Below the pieces are notes generated by a model. The model was not told the DNA's origin and searched no databases. It saw only the letters and a list, made by a program, of their open reading frames with translations. Positions 21,911 to 32,541 of a stretch of DNA of 64,000 nt are shown piece by piece. Each line of letters opens with the position of its first letter. Position 1 is the first letter of the stretch. The stretch comes from Anagrus nilaparvatae (Eukaryota > Arthropoda > Insecta > Hymenoptera > Mymaridae), in contig JAKSXM010000007.1 of NCBI GenBank assembly GCA_022575985.1, forward strand, positions 64,696,501 to 64,760,500. The letters run 5' to 3'. The position numbers and the translations under genes were made by a program.

Positions 21911-22189
21911 TTGGGAACAATATTTGAAGATGACAGCAATGAAAATGTTTTGACTTATAGGTTTTCTCAAGACCATGTGGAAACACTCTTCTCAAAAATT
22001 AGGCTTATGAATGGCCATTCTAGAAATCCATCGACAGTTCAATACAAATCGGCTTTTAGAAAATTAGTTCTGAAATTCATTGACGTCTTGCCGTCAAAGT
22101 CTGCCAATTGTAAAGAACAGTCTGATAGTGCGGAATTGAAAAAAGCTCCTACTACCATTAAAAAGACTATTAAAAGGAAATGTTTTTAA
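21911..22189 (+). pseudogene. P-element/THAP9-type transposase C-terminal remnant
   Basis: A 92-codon open frame carries the motif YRFSQDHVETLFSKIR at about residues 17-32, followed by NPSTVQYKSAFRKL. This matches the conserved C-terminal block of P-element and THAP9 transposases, where FSQDHLE..F..IR is followed by NPT..QF..A..KLL. Full transposases are several hundred residues longer; the THAP zinc finger and the catalytic RNase-H-like core are absent from the surrounding sequence in any frame I could recognise. The initiating methionine is arbitrary because the fragment opens out of AT-rich DNA. It is therefore a dead fragment, or possibly one exon of a domesticated gene whose other exons I cannot see. 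It lies between element A's flank (21575-21740) and a fold-back arm fragment (22201). Confidence 0.7.
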
Positions 22190-22200
22190 AAGATTAAGAA

Positions 22201-22262
22201 AAAGATTTTGCCACTTATATCAAAAACCGCGTTTTTCGTATCTGAGCTACCCAAAATTTTAA
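22201..22262 (+). repeat. Arm fragment of the 18301 fold-back family
   Basis: CGTTTTTCGTATCTGAGCTA followed by CCC and AAATTTTAAAA matches the internal part of the 18301 arm. Confidence 0.6.
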
Positions 22263-22831
22263 AAACTAGATTCAACTGCGCTTCGCGCACAGATTGATGA
22301 ATTGAGTTAGGATACGTTTGTAATTTATGAAAAAAAAAAGATTTCTGGTTATATTCAGTTGGAATTAAGTGTAAACTACTTAGATGAGTAAAAAATATTT
22401 ATTTGTAGAATAGGAGGACTGGTCCATACTATGAGAAAAGTTAAAATTAAAAAAAATATTTAAAAATTATCTATGGAAAGGCAAACCGTGCTCTTTAAAA
22501 TTTATATGTTTGCGTATTAATAATTAATTATAATTTGTAATTTATTAATTATTCACGTATTTATTAGTTAATTAAGCAATTTATGATAAATATTTCATTT
22601 ATTATCTTAATTTTATTTGATTATTTAAGAATTAACAGTTTTTCCTACCATGAACTTCTTGAATTTTTTTTTTTTATAGATTCAACTTCACTTTACATAG
22701 AGACCAAATTATGTTAACATAATAACAACGTTGTTTTTATTTAATTTTTATAATGAAAAGAATGTTTTAAAATGAAAATAGAAATTATCTGATTTTTAAG
22801 CTATTAGCGATTTATCTATCTTAGTAGTTTA
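22263..22831. other. Noncoding stretch
   Basis: No gene was recognised. A short CGCTTCGCGC palindrome lies near 22279. Confidence 0.35.
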
Positions 22832-22945
22832 TACTCCCTACTAAAACAAACAGCGACACGCGGCCCACCGGCAGTCCTAAGGTGGGCCTCCATCGGGCCG
22901 CGTGATTTATGGTAACAATCTGCCCATTTGCTTTAGTAGGGATAT
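22832..22945. mobile_element. Short MITE with a GC-rich double hairpin
   Basis: The arms CCCTACTAAAACAAA (22836-22850) and TTTGCTTTAGTAGGG (22927-22941) are inverted with one mismatch, and TATA lies just outside on both sides. The interior is strikingly GC-rich. CACGCGGCCC can pair with GGGCCGCGTG, while the overlapping GGCCCACC can instead pair with GGTGGGCC, so two stems compete. Confidence 0.75.
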
Positions 22946-23127
22946 ACAATTAGAAATTTTTACAGATTTTTTCTGAGAGGTTGCTCTGCTTAAATTTTGC
23001 ATGAAAATTTAAATCAATGCTTGAAAATTCAAGGAAATGAAAAACAGAACACCTAGGAGTATGAAGAGAAATCATTTGTAGAAATTCTTACAGACGCATT
23101 ACAGGCTACGTTAAATATTATGTTCTT

Positions 23128-23652
23128 TTGTACTTTTTGTTGATAAAAAGATTTTGAGGGATGTCGGTCTTTAAAAAAACGAACTTTAATAATCTTCCAT
23201 TTTTCGAAATTTTCCATTTTTCGGGTTTCTCTCTCATCGCATGAAAATTCTGACTCAATTTTTGGATTCCTCGGAAAATTTCACTATAGGCCCTCTTTTT
23301 TGAGACATTTTGAACCTTACAGTAATGCTGTATAAATAAAAAACAATAATAATTCGTAAAATTGACAATAAATAAAAAATTCAAAAAATGAGCAAAATTT
23401 TATTTTTTTTTATTTTTATGCAAACTGTTTCTTCTTTAATTTATTCAGTATTACAAAAATGTTAAAAATTTCTCAAAAAGTGGGCCTATGGTAAAATTTC
23501 CCGGGGGATCTAAAAATTGAGTCAGAATTTTTATTCGATTACAGGAAAATCCGGAAAATTTCGGATAATGGAAGGTTATGAAAATTCGTGTTTTGAATTT
23601 TTAATTACTTTAAAGGTCGATATCCTGAAAAACTATTTACCAACAAAAAGTA
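23128..23652. mobile_element. Diverged fold-back element
   Basis: GTACTTTTTGTTGATAAA at 23128 reappears inverted as TTTACCAACAAAAAGTAC ending near 23652. The arms also share AATTTTCC, ATTCTGACTCAATTTTT, CATAGGCCC/GGGCCTATGG and TTACAGTAATGCTG in mirrored order, with many mismatches. The two 88-codon frames inside (23118-23384 minus, 23517-23783 plus) reflect the mirrored sequence rather than genes. Confidence 0.7.
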
Positions 23653-25785
23653 CATGTGAAAAGACAAATTTTAAGACCAATTATATGAAAAAAAAAACAC
23701 GGTTTTTGAGAAATTCATATTTGAAGATTCCTTTTAGTTTTTCCGACTTTCCGACTTTTCTTGAGATTTTTCCGAAAAACTAATGGTAGTTTCGGTTATG
23801 GTAGAGTGGTAAAAAATTAAAATCAAAATTTTTTTTCAGATTTTTGCAGCAAATTTGAACAAAAATAAACAGCTGCCATTTCGAAACTATTGAATCTAGC
23901 ACCTTAAAAATTAGCATGGTATCATATTTTCACATAGTAAATCCAGTCTAATGGGTTTTTTTAGGATCCCAGATTTTGACCTGCCTTTTATGTTAGTTAC
24001 ACTAAGAATAACTCATGGGCGAGTTCTATGTATCATCAGTGCCTTGATGAGTGCCGAAACACCTTTACATAACCTAGTTAAAAAGTAATATTTTCTGACT
24101 TGTACGACCCAACTTTTTGCCTTTTTTGCCCTTTTGTTGTAAAATGTTGTTCTAAACTTGTTATAAAAACGTAAGATCGGTTTATGACTATATAACCTAA
24201 ATGCATTGCTAAGTGCTGAGTATAGTACAAAAATATTACGTAATAACACTATTATTATGCATCCCTAAATCAAAAAAGGTAATTTTCCAATTCCTAAAGT
24301 ACCTCTCTCTATAGACATGTTCCATATTCCAAGTGCATTATGTCGAATCTAATTATACTGACCCTCAGAACTATATACGCTCCGATAAGCCTTCGCATTT
24401 AACAAAAATAAACTTTTTTACAATTCTTTAGAAATTTTAATCCCCTCCTTTATATACTTGTTTAATTGAATTTTCTATATATTGTTAATAAATATTCAGG
24501 AATAAAACTTTTTGGGTCCACTGACGCACACTGAACCCAAAAAGTATAGAGAATTACGCCCATGGCTACATTTGTCCAAATCCAAAATTTTTAGAATTTT
24601 ACATTTTTTAATTTCTCTTTTTTACAGCACTTAAAAATTTGTTTCATCTTTGGTTTTTTAAAATATACTCTTTGGACTATTAAAGAAGTCAAAAGGCGTA
24701 ATTTCTTATCGTAAATTTTCGTAGGATTCGATTCCGGAAATCAAATGTTTTGATATAAATGCACGTGAAAATAAAAGTTTAGAATTTTTTTCAAGTTTCA
24801 AAAAACTGTGTCACCTTAGATGTTGCCACAGAAAGTTCATCACAAAAGTTACCACCAAAGAATTTTGGCCCATGAAAACTGCGTACAAAATAAAATATAA
24901 ACATATTTTTTGAATAAGCATCTATATCATCATCAGTGATTTTCACACGTATATTTTTAATATCAATTTGACACGAAAAATTTAACGAATAACACGAAAA
25001 ATTTAACCACCCTATAAAATTTGACACAAAAAAATTGACCTCAAAAAAAAAAAAAGAAATTATCCTTATGTGGTCCATTTTTTTCCTTGTTAGTTTTTAA
25101 AACTCTTGAATGGTTAAATTAAACATAGTAGAGAAGGGGGTTTTCGCCAGTGTATACAGTTTTCGCCACCCTCGTTATTTGAACTTTAACCTTTTAAAAT
25201 GTGGTGCTAATTACCTTAAAAGTCTAAAAAATCTATTTTTTAATGACTCATTGCATCTAGCCACAAGAATATTGACCCATTTCGCTAATATGCTTGGTGG
25301 CGAGAACCCCGGTTTTTCAGGGTTTTGGACCTAAAGGTTAGGTTTTACAAAAAATAAGTTTTGGAAATTACCAGGGTCGGAATTTTAATTAATAATTATC
25401 TTTCTCAAAAACATTTAAACACTTTTTAGCCATGCATTTGCATAATATTTTAAAATATCCATAGTTTAATTTCAAATTTTCTTAATGGTGGCGAAAACCA
25501 CCCCTTCTATCTCAGATTGATTTTTACAAAAAATTTTGCAGCAAAGATTAAAATGTTCTTTTCGTCAACTTTTTGGTGTAAATCTTGTAGGTGTTTAGAT
25601 TTTTTATATCAAAAATCAAAATTATAAATATCCGTGTAAAAATCACTGGTGGTAAAATAGAATAGTATCTAAAAAAATTTTTTTATATCTTACTCTGTAT
25701 GCAATTTTTATGCATCAACATTTTTTGGCAGATAACTTTTGTGGCGAACTGTCTGTGGCAAAATCTCCGGTGACGTAGTTTTTCG
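23653..25785. other. Noncoding stretch
   Basis: No gene was recognised. Two segments (about 24820-24960 and 25640-25790) share inverted motifs such as TTTTCACACGTAT/AAAATCACTGG, GATTTTGCCAC and ACTTTTGTGG, hinting at an old inverted repeat around 25110-25520. The open frames at 24013-24249, 24791-25078 and 25110-25334 are not recognisable proteins. Confidence 0.35.
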
Positions 25786-26040
25786 GTGGCTTAAGTCATA
25801 CATATCTTCCATTTTTTTCTTGTCAGCGGCCACAAACCACATATTTCCCGGCCGCGGCGCGATTCAAAAATACGTGTTTTTTTGCCACTGACAAAGAAAA
25901 ATTATGTTTTGCCCTCGGCCGCAAAAAAAGAATGTCCCAGATCGCAGTTTGTCAACCTCGGCTTCGCCTCGGATTGCAATTTGCGTGTGATCTGGGCCAT
26001 TCTTTATTTTTGCGGCCTAGAATAAAAGTATACTGTCCAT
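25786..26040 (+). repeat. GC-rich dispersed repeat, fullest copy
   Basis: Motifs in order: CTTGTCAGCGGCCACAAA, CATATTTCCCGGCCGC, TTTTGCCACTGACAAAGAAA, CTCGGCCGCAAAAAAAGAAT, CCAGATCGCAGTTTG, CCTCGGCTTCGCCTCGG (hairpin), GATCTGGGCCATTCTTTATT and GTATACTGTCC. Partial copies occur at about 9160, 12490, 26450, 31466 and 40110, some inverted or truncated. No coding capacity; the class is unknown (MITE or SINE-like). Confidence 0.75.
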
Positions 26041-27189
26041 CGTATAAATTTAAAAATTATTTTTTTAGCATAGAAATCGAAAGTTGATTATTTTATCTCT
26101 TGGAATTTTTTTTAACAGAACTCTTCATCGAAAATAATGGCTTTTATTTTATTCAATTATTTTATTCAATTTTGTAATTATCTGCCCAGCCACTCGATAC
26201 CTGATCAAAAAAATTTTGACTTTATTTACCTGCATTTTATGCAAAATTTTGCGTATGCTTGTAAATTTTAGTATAACTTGAGAAAAAAGAGAGTAATTGA
26301 AAATACGCAATCATACAAATTTTCAAAAAAAATAGGGTATTTTTTATTTTTTATTAATTTAATCACAAAGGAGCTATTCAATAATTAAAGAATGTTTATC
26401 AATTTTATCTTTAACAAATATATTTTTCTGTCGCAGAAAAATTTTATACGACCCTTGGCCATTAACAAAGAATGACCTAAATCGCACTAAACTGCGATTT
26501 GGATCATACTATATTTTTCTGGCCTAGGATCGTAATATACTATTTACGTTTTATTAAAGAAAATCATCTTTTTTCCTTCTTTTTTACATTTTATAATTAA
26601 AAAATTTTTTTTTGGTAAAGAATTACCAATAATTAACTGCAATGTTTTTGTTATAAAAATAAATCAATTTGGCAAAATAACATTCAAAGTCATAATAACT
26701 TTCAAAGAACGCACTTATAAACCTGCAAAATAAATAATTTAAATAATTCACTTTACTTTACCCATTATAAAAACATAAACAATAAGCATATTCAATTTTG
26801 AGGTTAGAAAACTTTTATTACTTATTCCAAACATTCTTAAATTAATTTATTATATACAAATAGATATAATAATCATTAAATTAACAAAGTTTATTAAATT
26901 CATTAAATTCACCCATAACCTCTCGATTTAAATTAATAATGTTTATGTTATTTTGAATTTAAAATTTTGTATATGTTTGTTTGTGTACATTATTGTGAGA
27001 ACCAATCAGAATGACTTTATTCCGATTACACCTAGCAACCGTTGCGATGAGCCATCTATTTTTTAGGATAGGATAACTTTTTAGGTAAATAAAAAAAAAT
27101 GTTTTCAAAAAACCAATTTTAATTTTTTAATTTTTTTATTTTGTTTAAAAAAAAAAATTATTTAAATTTATTTTGATATACTTCTTCTC
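26041..27189. other. AT-rich noncoding with a repeat fragment
   Basis: About 26450-26550 is a partial copy of the 25786 repeat (AATGACCTAAATCGCA, GGCCTAGGATCGTAATATAC). The rest is unrecognised. Confidence 0.45.
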
Positions 27190-27385
27190 TACACTAAAAA
27201 TTTTTTTATTCAAATTCTCTATTTTAATTAAATATATGAACGCGCGCAATCAAAGCTCTAGCGGCGTCGCCTGAACTAAGCAGTTTAGAGAGAGATAGAT
27301 GTTGCGCTATAGCACCTTTCTCTCTCTTAAGAAGACCCACGTAATTATAATGGGATGTTTCCTCTATACCAATATCTCTATGATA
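27190..27385 (+). repeat. Flank segment shared, inverted, with 21575-21740
   Basis: GCGCGC, CTCTAGCGGCG, AGAGAGATAGATG, GCGCTATAG and CTCTATGATA match the minus strand of 21575-21740 in order. It leads straight into the TATATC/TATCC microsatellite. Confidence 0.6.
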
Positions 27386-27743
27386 TCTATATCTATATCT
27401 ATATCTATATCTATATCTATATCTATATCCTATCCTATCCTATCCTATCCTATCCTATCCTATCCTATCCTATCCTATCCTATCCTATCCTATCCTATCC
27501 TATCCTATCCTATCTTATATCCTATCCTATCCTATCCTATCCTATCCTATCCTATCCTATCCTATCCTATCCTATCCTATCCTATCCTATCCTATCCTAT
27601 CCTATCCTATCCTATCCTATCCTATCCTATCCTATCTTATATCCTATCCTATCCTATCCTATCCTATCCTATCCTATCCTATCCTATCCTATCCTATCCT
27701 ATCCTATCCTATCTTATATCCTATCCTATCCTATCCTATCCTA
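27386..27743 (+). repeat. (TCTATA)n then (TATCC)n microsatellite array
   Basis: A short hexanucleotide run is followed by about 315 bases of TATCC pentanucleotide. It is broken three times by the same variant, TATCTTATATCC (about 27511, 27633, 27710). The long open frames through it are artefacts of the repeat. The array is interrupted at 27744 by a fold-back element and resumes at 28628. Confidence 0.95.
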
Positions 27744-28627
27744 CCCAGGCAACCAACGACGTTTCGGAAACGTTTCCAACTCGTTTCTGAAGAAACGAAT
27801 TAAACCAATTTGCACCGTTTAAGAAACGTTTCTGGAACCGTTTCAGAAACGTAAAAATGCGCCTTAGAATTTTAAAATCCTAATTTTAGAACTAATTCCA
27901 TAGTGAATATTCTTTTATTTAATCATACTAGAAGTTATTTGCTAATGTTTTTAATTTTACATATAAATTTTTTAGTATACTTACACTTATAAGTATAATT
28001 TAATTAAAAATTTATAAATAATTTTTAATTATTTTGATTTTCAATGAAAATCATAGCAAAAATACAAAAACGAACAAGTCGATTTTGTAACATAATAAAT
28101 ATTTAACGAGGTCCTATATGCAGTTGAAAAGTCATTTTATTTATGACTTTCAAAAAAGCCATCTATTTTAGAAGAAATGAACTAATTAAGATGATTAATA
28201 GGTGGCGATTACTGCTTTTCTCAAGTCATATATAAAATGATCTTTCAACTGTATATAAGACCCGGTTAAATATTTATTATGTTACAAAATCGACTTGTTC
28301 GGTTTTGTATTTTTGCTATGATTTTCATTGAAAATCAAAATAATAAAAATTATTTATAAATTTTTAATTAAATTATACTTATAATTGTAAGTAAACTAAA
28401 AAATTTATATGTAAAATTAAAAACATTAGCAAATAACTTCTAGTATGAATAAACATAAGAATATTCGCTGTGGAATTAATTCTAAAATTAGGATTTTAAA
28501 ATTCTAAGGCGCATTTTTACGTTTCTGAAACGGTTCCAGAAACGTTTCTTAAACGGTGCAAATTGGTTTAATTCGTTTCTTCAGAAACGGGTTGGAGACG
28601 TTTCCGAAACATCGTTGGTTGCCTGGG
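27744..28627. mobile_element. 884-bp fold-back element inserted in the TATCC array
   Basis: The ends CCCAGGCAACCAACGA and TCGTTGGTTGCCTGGG are perfect inverted copies. The arms of nearly 400 bases stay highly similar (GTTTCGGAAACGTTTCC; AAACCAATTTGCACCGTTTA; GCGCCTTAGAATTTTAAAAT; ACAAGTCGATTTTGTAACAT). The centre (about 28140-28230) is not palindromic. TATCC repeats flank both sides, so an insertion into the array is clear, though the exact target duplication (perhaps TA) cannot be read in a repeat. Confidence 0.92.
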
Positions 28628-28660
28628 TATCCTATCCTATCCTATCCTATCCTATCCTAT
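28628..28660 (+). repeat. (TATCC)n, downstream part of the split array
   Basis: About six TATCC units continue after the fold-back and run into the (TA)n start of Helitron-like element B. Confidence 0.9.
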
Positions 28661-29551
28661 ATATATATAAATCTTTAATTTTGTATGTTTGTTTGTTTGT
28701 TTGTTTGTTTGTTTGTTTGTTTGTTTGTCCGAAATGGATAAACTAGAAAACGATAAGAGGTTTATGGCAAAAGATGGCAAAAATTACGAGTCAAAACATA
28801 GGCTAGGTTTCGTTTTGATTGATAACGACAAAAATTTTTTATGTTGAAAAAACTGAATTTTCAAGAAAAAAATTTTTATCAAATTTAAAAAAAAAAACAA
28901 AAAAACAAAAAACCGAGGAAAAATTTTACTATCAAAAAGAATTTCATTCGATTCGGGTATATTTTTTACGTATCCGCCTAAATTTTCTAGGCGATCGGTT
29001 CGATCTGTCAAAAGATACAATAATTTTTCGAAAATTTTAAAAGTTTAGGACTAATTTTATATATATTTCTAATTTTTATCAGTCACTGATGTAGTAACTG
29101 AATATAGTAACTAAAAGAAACTTGAACAGCTTTTATCATCAAGCAGAACCCTAGAATGGATAGTTGAGGGACACAACGACTGCTTGTGGATCCTATGGAA
29201 GGGTAGCGAAGCTTTGTCTTGCTGATCACTAATTATTAGTCTGGGTTCGTATGCCCGTAATTTTTATGATCCAGTAAATTTTAGATAATACTTCGGGTAA
29301 AAACAGGGTTATTTTACAAAATATTGAGTAACATAAAACAACATATTTTTGGAAAAATATAGTCGCAGGGGTCCAGGGGGTCGCACTCCCAGGAAATTTT
29401 AGATATTACTTCGGGTAAAAAAAGGTTATTTTAAAAAATATTGAGTAACATAAAACAATATATTTTTGGAAAAATAAAGTCGCAGGGGTCCAGAGGGGCG
29501 CAGCCCCCATGGTGGCTGCCGGGGCGAGCGAAGCGAGCCGGAGGCAGCTAG
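28661..29551 (+). mobile_element. Helitron-like non-autonomous element B
   Basis: It starts TATATATAAATCTTTAATTT, TTGTATG and (TTTG)n at about 28686-28728, then TCCGAAATGG. It ends GGTGGCTGCCGGGGCGAGCG, AAGCGAGCCGGAGGCAGCTA, G, with the next base T. An internal tandem duplication of roughly 120 bases covers 29280-29500 (AATATTGAGTAACATAAAAC twice, GTCGCAGGGGTCCAG twice). A segment at about 29128-29318 is shared with element C but missing from A. The open frames at 28784-29040 are not proteins I recognise. Element C follows with no gap. Confidence 0.65.
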
Positions 29552-30302
29552 TATATATATAAATCTTTAATTTTGTATGTTTGTTTGTTTGTTTGTTTGT
29601 TTGTTTGTCCGAAATGGGTAAACTTGAACGCGATATAAGTTAGAGACGCGGGGTTTGCGGCAAAAGACGGCAAAAATTACGGGTCAAAACATAGGCTAGG
29701 TTTCGTTTCGATTGATAACGACAAAAATTTTTTATGTTGAAAAAACTGAATTTTCAAGAAAAAAATTTTTATCAAATTTTTAAAAAAAACCAAAAAAACA
29801 AAAAACTGAGGAAAAATTTTTTTATCAAAAAGAATTTCATTCGATTCGGGCATATTTTTTACGTATCCACCTAAATTTTCAAGGCGACCGGTTCGATCTG
29901 TCAAAAGATATAATAGTTTTTCGAAAATTATAAAAGTTTAGGACTAATATTATATATATTTCTAATTTTTATCAACCACTGATGTAGAAACTGAATATAG
30001 TAACTAAAAGAAGCTTGAATAGCTATTATCAGACAGAACCCTAGAATGGGTATTCGAGGGAAACAACGAACACTTGTGGATCCTATGGAAGGGTAGCTAA
30101 GCTTTGTATTGCTGATTACCAATTATCTGTCTGGGTTTCATATGCCCGTAATTTTTATGATTTAGTAAATTTTAGATAATACTTAGGGTAAAAAAAGGTT
30201 ATTTTACAAAATATTAAGTAACCTAAAACAACATATTTTTGGAAAAATAAAGTCGCAGGGGTCCAGGGGGGCGCAGCCCCCATGGTGGCTGCCGGGGCGA
30301 GT
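29552..30302 (+). mobile_element. Helitron-like element C, 3' end truncated
   Basis: It begins directly after B's CTAG with TATATATAAATCTTTAATTT and the (TTTG)n tract, and follows B along its length. At 30300 the terminal GGCGAGCGAAGCGAGCC is altered to GGCGAGTAAAGCGATAAT and the CTAG end is missing, so the element is cut off there. A different tandem repeat starts at once. Confidence 0.65.
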
Positions 30303-30317
30303 AAAGCGATAATAATA

Positions 30318-30535
30318 AACTATAAGGTTTATTACAATCGGCGTGAAAATTAAAAAATTGTACAGAATACCAAAATATGACTTCAAAGCAATTATATAGT
30401 TAATGGAATACGTATTCAAATGATTTATAAAGTTTTCCTGATAAATTATGAAAATCATGTCAACTATAAGGTTTATTACAATCGGCGTGAAAATTAAAAA
30501 ATTGTATAGAATACCAAGATGTGACTTTATTACAA
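30318..30535 (+). repeat. 144-bp direct repeat, about 1.5 units
   Basis: AACTATAAGGTTTATTACAA and CGGCGTGAAAATTAAAAAAT start at 30318 and again at 30462. The 143-codon minus-strand frame here (30204-30635) is the translation of this repeat and the end of element C, not a gene. Confidence 0.75.
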
Positions 30536-31465
30536 TCAGAAAATACATTGACAAACTAAAGTAAGATCTAAAGTAATTTGCAAAAAAAAAAATAATTTTT
30601 TCATAAAAAAAGTTTTTTTGTTGTAAATTTTTCAAATAGCCAGAAAAGATAATTTTAAAAAATTTTTAAACGCTCCACGCACAATGTAAGAGCAGACGAT
30701 TTTTTGATATAGGCTTTTCTTTCATTTGTTACACTGTTTTAGGAAAATTTTCCGTGAAAAGGGAGAGTTATCGCATCTGCAGAAATTTTCAAAGATCATT
30801 TTTCTAATTTTCTTTTTTTATTTCAATTAACATTAAGCTAATGGGACGATGAGAAAAATTACAGTGCTCTGATTCGTTTAAGCACACCAAAATGGCGTCC
30901 AGGCAGTACTTTTAATTTATTTATTAATTTAAAAAATTTTTAAATTTTTTTAAAAAGTTAGCTGTTTTTGAAAAATCATACAATTAATCGTATAAATATT
31001 TGTATGAATATTAGGAGCAATTAATGATATTAATTATATGATTATTTATAAGATTATTTATATAATAAATTATGTGATTAATCATATGATTCTATTTGCT
31101 AGGGATATTAAAAAAATAGTTTCAAAAGATACCCCTATTTCAAATTTTGCCCCGAATTCAATTTTTTAGTCAGTTTCAGCCTAATAACAAAAGTAAATTT
31201 AATAAACAAAAACTTTTTTTTTCGTCATAAAATATTAAAACATATGGAGAAAATGAACTTTTTTAAATTAAAATAATTTCTTTTTAAAGAAATGAATAAC
31301 CGAGGAAAAACTATCCCAGAATTATCTAAAACTTTTCTTGTTATGATGAATACGAACGGGTTTACGTATTTTTTCAAGTTTTTCAGGATTTTTCCAATAA
31401 CTTAAACATAAGGTTAAAATAAGGTTGGGACTCTTATGGTGCTATCATTGAAATGCGTTAAAATA
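30536..31465. other. Noncoding, relict fold-back sequence
   Basis: About 31275-31360 (AAAGAAATGAATAACCGAGG, AAAACTTTTCTTGTTATGAT) resembles inner-arm sequence of the 50395 and 18301 fold-backs. The rest is unrecognised. Confidence 0.4.
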
Positions 31466-31615
31466 ATTATTTCTTGTCAGCGGCCAGAAAGCACGTATTT
31501 CCCGGCCGCTGTGCGACCGGAAGACGCGTTTTTTCGCCACTGACGAAGAAAAATACGACGTATTTACGATTTCAGCCTTTATTTACTTTTCTGTACACGG
31601 GATCATATAATATAC
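31466..31615 (+). repeat. Partial copy of the 25786 GC-rich repeat
   Basis: TTTCTTGTCAGCGGCCAGAA, CACGTATTTCCCGGCCGC, CGTTTTTTCGCCACTGAC and ATAATATACTATTTCC appear in the same order as in the 25786 copy. Confidence 0.75.
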
Positions 31616-31812
31616 TATTTCCGGGCATCTTAATGGTATATTACAATCATTTTGGGCTAAAAATGATTAAATATTTACTATTATAACTTTTTCATTGATT
31701 AAAACAAGCTAAGATGCAAGAAAATGTAATATAATAACATTTGAAAAAAAGCAACAGCAAAAACAGGTTATTTAGCTTATAAATGTCAAAATATTGATAA
31801 AAACTGATGCTA

Positions 31813-32541
31813 AATTATTTTGTTATTTTTTAAAAATCAAATCAAATAAAAAACGAAAATATCGAAAAATACTGTCAACAACCCGAGAAATAAAGTTTTT
31901 CGAAAATCGGATTGCTGAATTGCGAAAAAAGGCAGTAATTCTCGACATAAAATTGGTAAAATCTTTTTGGTACCTATTGCCGATTTCTTGTTGACGATTT
32001 TTTTCGGTTTTCAAAGTACCTGAAAACACGGATCATATAGATGTGCCTTCAAAATTTTTATTTTTTTTGATCAAGTTAAGTAGTAACAAATAAATAATTG
32101 GTCATATATATATTTTAATAAATAGAAAAATATATTAAAAACAACCAATCGAGAAATCACTGTACTATAAATACAAATAAAAATTGTAAAATATAGTAAA
32201 ATAAAATTTATACTTAATTTCCAAACTTGTATAAATAAATTTAAGCTTAAACGTTTGATAGTTATTTTCATTCAAAAATATCGTATCTTTTGAAGTCTAC
32301 AGAAAGCCTCAATAATTTTCTTTTTAAATTAAAATAAGTAAATATGCAATATTTTTAGTCTATGTCTTATAATACATGTTTTGATAAATTTCCCTAATGA
32401 TTTTTAATAAAATGATCAGGTTACCCTATGTTAAAAGCACTTTGTAAGGGGAGATTTTCAGATTAGATAAGAAATAATGGACAACTATGGTAGTTTGATA
32501 AAATTTATTTGATTTGATTTTTAAAAAATAACAAAATAATT
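31813..32541. repeat. 729-bp segment bounded by 38-bp perfect inverted repeats
   Basis: The 38 bases from 31813 (core TTGTTATTTTTTAAAAATCA) recur perfectly inverted at 32504-32541. The enclosed DNA contains a right-arm fragment of the 18301 fold-back family at 31954-32105 (CCTATTGCCGATTTCTTGTT, GGATCATATAGATGTGCC, TTAAGTAGTAACAAATAA, ATTGGTCATATATATA). No ORF of note. Confidence 0.8.

Noticed and set aside
27299..27822. Two long open frames (163 and 155 codons) of Ser/Tyr/Pro/Ile/Leu repeats
   Set aside because: They are the TATCC/TATATC microsatellite read in two frames, with no coding evidence.
28784..29904. Short similar frames in Helitron-like elements B and C
   Set aside because: Similarity is explained by the shared repeat DNA; there is no Rep, helicase or other protein motif.
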